From assembly GCA_964521255.1 (NCBI GenBank), contig CAZFRM010000001.1, forward strand, positions 434,001 through 498,000: a stretch of 64,000 nucleotides of DNA, written 5' to 3'. Of the stretch, positions 1 through 6,035 are shown piece after piece (within the stretch, counting starts at the first letter, position 1; each line of letters begins with the position of its first letter). The position numbers and the translations under genes were made by a program. The DNA comes from ZC4RG29 sp964521255 (GTDB lineage: Bacteria; Bacteroidota; Bacteroidia; Cytophagales; Cyclobacteriaceae). Under the pieces are notes generated by a model, which was not told the DNA's origin, searched no databases, and saw nothing but the letters and a program-made list of their open reading frames with translations.

Positions 1-389
1 GTTGCTGTTTTATCTTCTTTAGAATCCGCTACAACTACAATCTCATTGAGCTGACTAACACTTTCAATTAACGCAGTATTAAAAACAACTTCCTTTCCTG
101 CGGTGACCACAACATTTGGTATAGTTTGCTTCTCGTAACCGATAAATGTTATTTCAATTACATGGCGACCAACCGGAACGTTCTCAATCCGAAAAATTCC
201 ATCAACGTCAGTTGCGCTGCCAACAACTTTATCTTCGATACTAATGATCATCACATTTACTCCAATAAGCGGAGTTTGTGTATCTTCATCAACAACTTTT
301 CCTCTTATCGTTTGTGTTAATTGTGCTGCGGCCGCACACGAAATCAAAATAAAAATACTAAAGGCAAGGATATGCTTTTCTAAATTCAT
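1..389 (-). CDS. TonB-dependent receptor / carboxypeptidase-like regulatory domain protein, N-terminal part
   Basis: The gene runs off the left edge; about 129 residues are visible from an ATG at 389. It starts with a signal peptide (residues 1-22, ending CAAAAQ). Then comes a carboxypeptidase-regulatory/CarboxypepD_reg-like beta-sandwich (about 26-110) with the usual marks: IRGKVVDEDTQTPLIGVNV, a DVDGIFRIENVP turn and FIGYEKQ. The visible end (LNEIVVVADSKEDK) resembles the TonB-box/plug entry of SusC-like or outer-membrane receptors. The receptor assignment rests on this N-terminal domain alone; other secreted proteins carry the same domain. The gene lies 99 bp downstream of the Crp-family regulator on the same strand. 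Confidence 0.75.
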   Translation of the reverse strand, partial: MNLEKHILAFSIFILISCAAAAQLTQTIRGKVVDEDTQTPLIGVNVMIISIEDKVVGSATDVDGIFRIENVPVGRHVIEITFIGYEKQTIPNVVVTAGKEVVFNTALIESVSQLNEIVVVADSKEDKTA

Positions 390-488
390 AGAGGTTTGTT
401 TTTTTATGAGACAATTTTACAAACCAATACCCCTACGGTTCATTGACTTTAGTTAAGAAAATATCTGCGTGATAAATTTTTAGCATGT

Positions 489-1085
489 TCAAACACGCTC
501 CTTAATGGATAACTTCTTTCGTATTCTGCTCAACGATTCAGGTTCAATACCAAGATATGATGCAATGTAGTACTGAGGTACACGATCGATAATGTAAGGA
601 TGTTCCTCAACCAATTTTACATACCGTTCTTGCGGAGGGTCTGAAAGCAAAGAGTTATTTCGATTGCAGATTTTTACAATTGTTGCTTCTGCTATGAGCC
701 TGCCAATTCGTTCGCATTTCGGATAGAGATCATAGAGTGTATAGAGATCGCGAAACGATATCGTAATGATTTCAGTATCCTCCAATGCATCAACACCAAA
801 GTTGGACCGTTTCTTGGTGAGCCAACTTTCAAAATCTGTAAACCACTGATTCTCAAAAAAGAATTCAACGCATTGTTCAGTTCCCTCCTTTGAATAATAA
901 ACCCGCAATCCTCCGTTAACAACAAATACAACATGCGTACACATTACGCCAGCGTTAAGCCAATGTTCCTTTTTCTTTAACCGGTTAAATGTGAAAGCGG
1001 GAGCCAGTGCCTGAAAATCTTCTTCAGTAAACGGCACAAATTGCGTTATGCTGGTATACAATTTTTGAAAAGGTTCGGATAGCAT
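489..1085 (-). CDS. Crp/Fnr family transcriptional regulator
   Basis: A 198-residue protein with the Crp/Fnr layout. A cyclic-nucleotide-binding-like beta-barrel occupies about residues 20-120 (the stretch VVFVVNGGLRVYYSKEGTEQ is typical). A long dimer helix follows, then a C-terminal winged helix (about 150-195) with the recognition pattern YYIASYLGIEPESLSRIRKK. The canonical cAMP-contacting arginine/serine pair is not evident, as in most Bacteroidota members, so a ligand cannot be named. It precedes the TonB-type receptor gene on the same strand and could control it; that is inference from position. The ATG at 1085 gives a normal family length. Confidence 0.88.
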   Translation of the reverse strand: MLSEPFQKLYTSITQFVPFTEEDFQALAPAFTFNRLKKKEHWLNAGVMCTHVVFVVNGGLRVYYSKEGTEQCVEFFFENQWFTDFESWLTKKRSNFGVDALEDTEIITISFRDLYTLYDLYPKCERIGRLIAEATIVKICNRNNSLLSDPPQERYVKLVEEHPYIIDRVPQYYIASYLGIEPESLSRIRKKLSIKERV

Positions 1086-1194
1086 AGAGAAGGTTTTGGT
1101 TTTTAGTACAGTGACGAATAGTATCCTGGTTTATTCTAACGGGAACCCGGTACTTATGATGCGTCATCAATTTCTTTTCCTTCCAAATATTGCA

Positions 1195-1227
1195 AAAAGA
1201 AAAAAGCCATACATTATGTATGGCTTT
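1195..1227 (-). terminator. Rho-independent terminator of the desaturase gene
   Basis: On the minus strand an 11-bp perfect stem (AAAGCCATACA / TGTATGGCTTT, loop of 1-3 nt) is followed by a T-rich run (TTTTTTCTTTTT). It lies about 30 bp after the stop codon of the desaturase that ends at 1255, so it most likely ends that transcript and insulates the Crp-type gene. Confidence 0.8.
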
Positions 1228-1254
1228 ATGTGGGGAATTAATATTTAAATCAGG

Positions 1255-2025
1255 TCAGGCTGCTTTTTTAACTTCACTGAGTTTAAGTTCTTTTTGCCGG
1301 GTCATTTGAATAACTCCCATTCTGTTTAGCAAACGAATGACAAGGTATGTAGGATCGATTTCATGCCAACGGATGCCACCAAAATTTGCGCGTGAACCAT
1401 ACTTGTGATGATTGTTGTGATAGCTTTCACCCATCATTAAGAAATCAAATGGAAGAAAGTTTTTAGAAGTATCACCTACTTCAAAATTTCTATAACCGTA
1501 CTTATGTGCAAACCAATTGATGATTGCGCCGTGAATGGGACTTATTATAAACTGCAAGGGTAATAAAAGCCATAACCACCACGTTGTCGCGAATTGAATA
1601 TAAACAAGGGTATACATCGCACCCCAAAATAATCTTGAAGGCCATGAGCCGGCGAATTTATCGAAGCTTCTCCACCGGGGAACACCTTGGGTAAAGCGTT
1701 CATCCACCAGCATTTGATCTTTGGTAATTGAGGAATAGATCGTTTTGGTTTTCCACATCATATTCCAGATCGTCTCATCGTACTTGGGTGAGTGCGGGTC
1801 ATTTTCCGTATCTGCGAAGGCGTGATGCATTCTGTGCATAACACCATATCCATACGCACTTAGATAGTTCGATCCCTGAAATATCCAGGTCAACACAAAA
1901 AATATTTTCTCTGTTGTCTTATTCATCGTAAAAGCTCGGTGGGAGGCGTAACGATGCAGGAAGAAAGTCTGGAAGAAGAGGGACAGGTACCAGTGGGCGA
2001 CAAAAAATGCCAGAATGACTATCAT
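1255..2025 (-). CDS. Acyl-CoA/acyl-lipid desaturase family protein
   Basis: A 256-residue integral membrane fatty-acid desaturase of the di-iron, histidine-box type. The three boxes are HRYASH (residues 24-29), HRMHH (64-68) and HNNHH (about 204-208), which together coordinate the diiron centre that introduces a double bond into acyl chains. Hydrophobic segments flank the boxes. It is shorter at the N-terminus than the second desaturase at 4307-5242, with the first box close to the start. Its stop is followed by a clear terminator at 1195-1227. Substrate and double-bond position cannot be read from sequence. Confidence 0.88.
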   Translation of the reverse strand: MIVILAFFVAHWYLSLFFQTFFLHRYASHRAFTMNKTTEKIFFVLTWIFQGSNYLSAYGYGVMHRMHHAFADTENDPHSPKYDETIWNMMWKTKTIYSSITKDQMLVDERFTQGVPRWRSFDKFAGSWPSRLFWGAMYTLVYIQFATTWWLWLLLPLQFIISPIHGAIINWFAHKYGYRNFEVGDTSKNFLPFDFLMMGESYHNNHHKYGSRANFGGIRWHEIDPTYLVIRLLNRMGVIQMTRQKELKLSEVKKAA

Positions 2026-2125
2026 GGAAGGTTTAGTTTTAAAGGTTAATACTGTTCGTTTAAACCACGCAGGTTTATTTAATGTAAGACAGTGCCAGAA
2101 CTATTTTGTGACAGAATAAAGGGAT

Positions 2126-2731
2126 TTATTTTGAAGAAATATCTTTTTTGAGCTCCTGAACCAATTCGTCAATGGGGCCAAAATGGCAGGCTTTACGGAA
2201 AGCCTCCTTCAATTTTGCGGTATCGGGCAGCTCGACATGAATTGAAAAAGCCTCTTTGTTTAACTTATTCTTTGCCCGGCAGAACAACTGACGGCAATGT
2301 TCTTTTTTCTTGTTCAGTGTTTCCTGAAGAGTTTCATAGTCAACGTCAAAAACTTCTTTTAGGAGGTAAACCGTTCTTTCCAGGGGTTGAAGCTTGCTCT
2401 GAATCACTTTTAAGGCAGCCGAAAGGTTTATATCAAGGTCAATATGTGCCAGATTAGTCTCCTTAAAGCGATTTAGCACTTCAACCATGTTAACATTGCT
2501 AAATAACTCTTCTTTCTTTTTTGTAAGAGATTTCAGGTGATTACGGCAATTATTAATAACGGCAGTAATTAAATAAGCCTTGATGTTATCAACTTTTTGT
2601 GGGCCAAGGGTGAGCCATTTAAGGAAAGTCTCCTGAACAATGTCTTCCGCATCCTCCTTACACCTTACGAGATTATACGCAATAGCGTGTAAGGTTGGTT
2701 GATAAAGCGATATGGCTTGAGCAGGCTGCAT
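2126..2731 (-). CDS. RNA polymerase sigma-70 factor, ECF type (SigJ/ECF41-like core)
   Basis: A 201-residue sigma factor. Region 2 is at about residues 8-75 (AEDIVQETFLKW motif; KAYLITAVINNCRNHL for -10 recognition). Region 4 is at about 105-160 (LQPLERTVYLLKEVFDVDYETLQETL and the CRQLFCRAKNKLNKE recognition helix). The CRQLFCRAKNKL pattern resembles SigJ/ECF41-like sigma factors, but the SnoaL-like C-terminal domain typical of that group is replaced by a short helical tail of about 35 residues. No adjacent anti-sigma gene is visible. It lies about 100 bp upstream of the desaturase on the same strand. Confidence 0.85.
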   Translation of the reverse strand: MQPAQAISLYQPTLHAIAYNLVRCKEDAEDIVQETFLKWLTLGPQKVDNIKAYLITAVINNCRNHLKSLTKKKEELFSNVNMVEVLNRFKETNLAHIDLDINLSAALKVIQSKLQPLERTVYLLKEVFDVDYETLQETLNKKKEHCRQLFCRAKNKLNKEAFSIHVELPDTAKLKEAFRKACHFGPIDELVQELKKDISSK

Positions 2732-2809
2732 AAAAGTTGTGCAAGATAACCCCTTAAATTAAAATTTCCATCAGGACCTACAAGGATGACCGGAATATTT
2801 TTGTAAGGT

Positions 2810-4108
2810 TTAAATCTCCTGTTGAGTATTTCTGTAAACGTAGGGGAAGTCTTTGATCATGCTTACTGCGTGTTTGGCTATAAGCTTTGGGGAAGCAAAA
2901 TGATCTACATGACGACCCAGAAAAAGGGTGTACCGGCTATTGTATTCTATAGATGTTTCCTCGGCTATATGACGGATTTTATGACGTGGAAGAATTTCTA
3001 TAAATCCTGCAGAAAGTGAAGTGGGTATAAACATATTTGATCCATGAACGCCGATCACAAGATGGCTTGCCGCATAGAGATTACACCATTCCACTTCATC
3101 TTCTCGTGTAAGCTTAATTTTTCTTTTGTCGATTATTGCAGATGATAACCTGCCTGTCTTTCCTAAACCCGCCGCAGTGATAATTACATTACCAAGATCT
3201 TTTTTAATAAGCTTTGATGTTTTGTTTATGTATTGATTTTGTCGCCACACAAAAATTCTTTTTGAAAGTCCTAGTTTCACGAACACCTTAAACAGAAAGT
3301 ACTCAAGTGGAAAGCGATGCCAGAATCTATCTTCCCGCAAAATGAAAGTAACGTGAGGTGGAGAACTAGTAAAGTTGTTAAGATCGAACCGGTCAATTTT
3401 TAACATCGCTTTTAAATCAACTTTAGCAAGATCAAGATGAGTGTATGCTTTATGCAAGAAAACCCTGTTGAATCGTGGGAAAAGATTTTCCCGGACTTCA
3501 TCGTTTAGATTTCCGATATATTTTTCCAGATCAACAAACGAAGCATCAAAAGACCATACTTCAGAAATTCCCTCCGGGATCAGCCATCGCATCACTTTCG
3601 GTATGAAAACAATTATTGACTTATCAGGATACTTTGCTTTTAATATTGATGTATTCCAAAGTTTGGAGAAAGAGTGACCAAAGCAATTGTCAAGACAATT
3701 AAGAATAATGGCTTCTTGTTTTTGTTCAAAAATTTCTTTTTCAATTGTTACATTTAATTTCTTTCCGCGAATTATTGAATCAATGAGTGGTTGTACTAAC
3801 CATCCCATTGCTTGTTTATCTGCTTTAATTTTATTTCCGGTCTCATCAAAACTTATCGGAAAGAGAAAGTCATGACCGATAGGTAAAGTTTGAAAGAAAT
3901 TATTTTGGCAATGGCCGCAGTAACATTTTGTCAATACATGAATACCCTGGAAAATTATTTCAGAAACAGAAATATCCTTTGAATGACATTGAATACACTC
4001 TGGTCTTGAAGCCGGGATTGGTCTGATATAAATCAGATCGGAAGCAAATTCATTATTCACACGTATGCCTGAGGATTTTAGATATAAATGTCCGCTTAAG
4101 ATAACCAC
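2810..4108 (-). CDS. Glycosyltransferase family 61-like protein with N-terminal cysteine cluster
   Basis: A 432-residue protein that I recognise only partly. The C-terminal third (about 330-410) has the pattern seen in GT61/DUF563 transferases: an acidic stretch EDEVEW, then LVIGVHGSNMFIPTSL (HG motif) and an FIEILPR strand. The N-terminus carries a zinc-ribbon-like cluster (CIQCHSK, then CYCGHC around residues 38-66), which is unusual for this family. There is no signal peptide or membrane helix. The start is a GTG at 4108 and is uncertain. The gene stands alone and divergent from the second desaturase. A role in surface glycan assembly is inference. Confidence 0.5.
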   Translation of the reverse strand: MVILSGHLYLKSSGIRVNNEFASDLIYIRPIPASRPECIQCHSKDISVSEIIFQGIHVLTKCYCGHCQNNFFQTLPIGHDFLFPISFDETGNKIKADKQAMGWLVQPLIDSIIRGKKLNVTIEKEIFEQKQEAIILNCLDNCFGHSFSKLWNTSILKAKYPDKSIIVFIPKVMRWLIPEGISEVWSFDASFVDLEKYIGNLNDEVRENLFPRFNRVFLHKAYTHLDLAKVDLKAMLKIDRFDLNNFTSSPPHVTFILREDRFWHRFPLEYFLFKVFVKLGLSKRIFVWRQNQYINKTSKLIKKDLGNVIITAAGLGKTGRLSSAIIDKRKIKLTREDEVEWCNLYAASHLVIGVHGSNMFIPTSLSAGFIEILPRHKIRHIAEETSIEYNSRYTLFLGRHVDHFASPKLIAKHAVSMIKDFPYVYRNTQQEI

Positions 4109-4306
4109 TCAAGGATGCCTCACAATTGTTCGTTCCAATAAATTTATCCTTTCAATTGGCACCATTTACCTACGCCGGTGGTTATTGAGATAATTTAATG
4201 TAGAACTATTTTGTTTTATAAGTAATTTTGTGACGCTCAATTCTTTGTATGATATAAAATAAACAAAGAAGGCAGCGAGAATTAAAAATAAAAGACGAAA
4301 GAAATA

Positions 4307-5242
4307 ATGAGTGCCCAAACAATTGAATTACCCAAGAGAGGAAAACCTAAGCTCAGACAAGAGATTGCGTTCCTGGCGGTGCATTTACTTCCCCTTGCCG
4401 CGATCTGGACCGGAGCTACTTTATTTGACTGGATAGTGTGCGGAGTTTTATATGTGACCAGGATGTTTTGGGTCACCGGAGGATACCATCGTTACTTTGC
4501 TCATAAGTCCTATTCAACATCACGATGGTTTCAGTTCGTGATTGCATTTATGTCGCAGACCACAGCACAGAAAGGTGCATTGTGGTGGGCATCACATCAC
4601 CGTCATCACCATCGTCATAGTGATACCCCATCCGATCCACATTCGATGAAGCTCTATGGATTCTGGTATTCACACGTGGGTTGGATTGTTGGCCCTGACT
4701 TTAAAGAAACTGATTACAAAATCATTGGGGATTACGCAAAATATCCTGAACTGGTATGGTTAAATAAGCATTACCTGGTTCCTCCCGTTATACTAGCCGT
4801 TTTAGTAACAGCTCTTGGGGGAATTGTTAATGGCGGAAGCATTACTATGATGTTCACATCGGCAGGCTTGTCAACGTTGTTCATTGGATTTTTTCTTAGC
4901 ACGATAATCTTATATCATGCTACATTCTCCATCAACTCCATCATGCACAAATTCGGAACACAACGTTATGAATCCAACGATGAAAGCCGCAACAGTGTAT
5001 GGCTTGCTTTGCTGACGCTCGGCGAAGGATGGCACAATAATCACCATTACTATGAAGTATCTGCTCGCCAGGGATTTTTCTGGTGGGAGGTTGATATCAC
5101 TTACTATATACTTCGTGGCCTTGCCGCAGTTGGACTAATCTGGGATTTAAAGGGTGTTCCTAAACACATCAAATACTCGAAAAATAAAGCGCAGGCAAAA
5201 GAGTTGAGAAAGGAATTCGACGAACTGAAAAAATCAGCCTAA
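4307..5242 (+). CDS. Acyl-CoA delta-9-type fatty acid desaturase
   Basis: A 311-residue membrane desaturase. It has all three histidine boxes: HRYFAH (61-66), HHRHHH (97-102) within ASHHRHHHRHSD, and HNNHH (243-247) within GEGWHNNHHYYEVSARQGF. These are the diiron ligands of stearoyl-CoA-type delta-9 desaturases. Four hydrophobic segments surround them. It is a different paralogue from the minus-strand desaturase at 1255-2025; the second box is much richer in histidine and matches the eukaryote-like SCD group. A strong terminator follows at 5265-5294. Confidence 0.92.
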   Translation: MSAQTIELPKRGKPKLRQEIAFLAVHLLPLAAIWTGATLFDWIVCGVLYVTRMFWVTGGYHRYFAHKSYSTSRWFQFVIAFMSQTTAQKGALWWASHHRHHHRHSDTPSDPHSMKLYGFWYSHVGWIVGPDFKETDYKIIGDYAKYPELVWLNKHYLVPPVILAVLVTALGGIVNGGSITMMFTSAGLSTLFIGFFLSTIILYHATFSINSIMHKFGTQRYESNDESRNSVWLALLTLGEGWHNNHHYYEVSARQGFFWWEVDITYYILRGLAAVGLIWDLKGVPKHIKYSKNKAQAKELRKEFDELKKSA

Positions 5243-5264
5243 TGCGCTAAAAACTCACAAAATT

Positions 5265-5294
5265 AAAGCCATCCTATTTTAGGATGGCTTTTTT
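5265..5294 (+). terminator. Rho-independent terminator after desaturase
   Basis: A 12-bp perfect stem (AAAGCCATCCTA / TAGGATGGCTTT, loop TTT) is followed by a T-tract. It lies 22 bp after the desaturase stop and ends that transcript before the tRNA-Gly promoter. Confidence 0.88.
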
Positions 5295-5310
5295 CTTAAG
5301 CTCAGGTTAA

Positions 5311-5341
5311 TTTGGAAATTTAGGATTCAGCTTTAAATTTG
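5311..5341 (+). promoter_or_regulatory. Bacteroidota-type sigma-A promoter of tRNA-Gly
   Basis: TTTG at 5311-5314, 19 bp, then TAAATTTG at 5334-5341. This matches the Bacteroidota consensus TTTG-N19/21-TAnnTTTG exactly and lies 28 bp before the tRNA. Confidence 0.75.
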
Positions 5342-5369
5342 CAGTCCCTTTTGAATAGAAAGGGATCAA

Positions 5370-5442
<73 letters not shown>

Positions 5443-5485
5443 CATCTTTGAAAGGTTAACCATTAATGGCTAATCGTTACAGGTT

Positions 5486-5518
5486 AAAAAAAGTGTGGGA
5501 TTGACCTCACACTTTTTT
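5486..5518 (+). terminator. Terminator between tRNA-Gly and tRNA-Leu
   Basis: An A-rich/T-rich hairpin (AAAAAGTGTGGG, loop, CCTCACACTTTTTT) about 45 bp after tRNA-Gly. The flanks contain several copies of a short ATTAACGATTAAC-like sequence. It separates the two tRNA genes, so tRNA-Leu probably has its own promoter, but I see no clear TTTG/TAnnTTTG pair for it. Confidence 0.7.
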
Positions 5519-5565
5519 ATTTCCAACACCATTAACGATTAACTTTTAACAATTAACCTCAGCAC

Positions 5566-5651
5566 GCCCGGGTGGTGGAATTGGTAGACACGCAGGACTT
5601 AAAATCCTGTGCTGGTTAAACAGCGTGCGGGTTCAACTCCCGCCCCGGGTA
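5566..5651 (+). tRNA. tRNA-Leu(TAA)
   Basis: An 86-nt class II tRNA. The acceptor GCCCGGG pairs with CCCGGGT, the anticodon stem is CAGGA/TCCTG with loop CTTAAAA (anticodon TAA), the long variable arm is GCTG-GTTAAA-CAGC, and the T-arm is GCGGG/CCCGC. CCA is not encoded. Its 3' part (from 5614) is the first part of a 96-bp exact repeat that recurs at 5932-6027; the GIY-YIG gene follows 19 bp later. Confidence 0.96.
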
Positions 5652-5709
5652 CAAAAACGTTGTGAGAAAAATGTTTTATACCTACATACTTCAATCTGAA
5701 TTGAATGGC
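5614..5709 (+). repeat. 96-bp direct repeat, copy 1 (tRNA-Leu 3' part + GIY-YIG 5' end)
   Basis: Identical over 96 bp to 5932-6027 at an offset of 318 bp. It contains the variable arm, T-arm and acceptor 3' strand of tRNA-Leu, the 19-bp spacer and the first 13 codons of the GIY-YIG gene. A further 14-bp match upstream (5579-5592 with 5897-5910) keeps the same 318-bp offset. Confidence 0.97.
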
Positions 5710-5937
5710 CGGTATTACATCGGCTACTCAGAATTTCCCGACCGAAGATTACTAGAACACAATTCAGGAAAGGTAAAATCTACCCGCAGTTACAGGCCCT
5801 GGAAAAAAGTGTATGAAGAAGCTTTCAAAAGTGAGATCGAAGCTATCCACAGGGAACGGGCGATTAAGTCTATGAAGAGCAAAATATTTATACAACAATT
5901 GGTAGACACGTCCCGATCAAATCGGGATGACGGTTAA
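5671..5937 (+). CDS. Small GIY-YIG endonuclease-domain protein (UPF0213/YhbQ-like)
   Basis: About 88 residues, a single GIY-YIG nuclease domain. The core motifs are visible: YTYIL (GIY), RYYIGY (YIG), the helix DRRLLEHN with the catalytic-type arginine, and EAIHRERAIK with the metal-binding glutamate. The domain is complete. I start at the ATG at 5671 (MFYTYIL), the usual family start; an in-frame GTG at 5662 adds three residues. The last 14 codons or so are read through a damaged copy of tRNA-Leu, and the stop (TAA at 5935) lies inside repeat copy 2. Position between two tRNA-Leu copies suggests a selfish or homing-like cassette; that is inference. Confidence 0.85.
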   Translation: MFYTYILQSELNGRYYIGYSEFPDRRLLEHNSGKVKSTRSYRPWKKVYEEAFKSEIEAIHRERAIKSMKSKIFIQQLVDTSRSNRDDG

Positions 5938-5969
5938 ACAGCGTGCGGGTTCAACTCCCGCCCCGGGTA
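5897..5969 (+). pseudogene. Partial tRNA-Leu copy with replaced anticodon arm
   Basis: Aligns to tRNA-Leu(TAA) at a constant +318 offset. The D-arm part (14 bp) and everything from the variable arm to the 3' end are identical, but the 21-nt anticodon arm is replaced by 21 nt containing the palindrome TCCCGAT-CAA-ATCGGGA (5911-5927). The 5' acceptor strand (5884-5890) does not pair with the retained 3' strand, and one side of the variable-arm stem is broken, so it should not make a working tRNA. It overlaps the 3' end of the GIY-YIG gene. Confidence 0.8.
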
Positions 5970-6027
5970 CAAAAACGTTGTGAGAAAAATGTTTTATACC
6001 TACATACTTCAATCTGAATTGAATGGC
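5932..6027 (+). repeat. 96-bp direct repeat, copy 2
   Basis: Second copy of 5614-5709, exact over 96 bp. It ends 8 bp before the stop codon of the convergent Fic gene (6036). The perfect identity implies recent duplication or gene conversion. Confidence 0.97.
5989..6027 (+). pseudogene. GIY-YIG gene remnant, first 13 codons
   Basis: The repeat carries the ATG and first 13 codons (MFYTYILQSELNG) of the GIY-YIG gene. It then diverges abruptly into the 3' end of the Fic gene, and the frame stops at 6072. It looks like a second GIY-YIG copy cut off at the junction with the Fic locus. Confidence 0.75.
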
Positions 6028-6035
6028 TCTTACTT

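Noticed and set aside
5884..5969. Second functional tRNA-Leu with anticodon CAA
   Set aside because: The 5' acceptor strand does not pair with the 3' strand and the variable-arm stem is broken; called a pseudo-tRNA.
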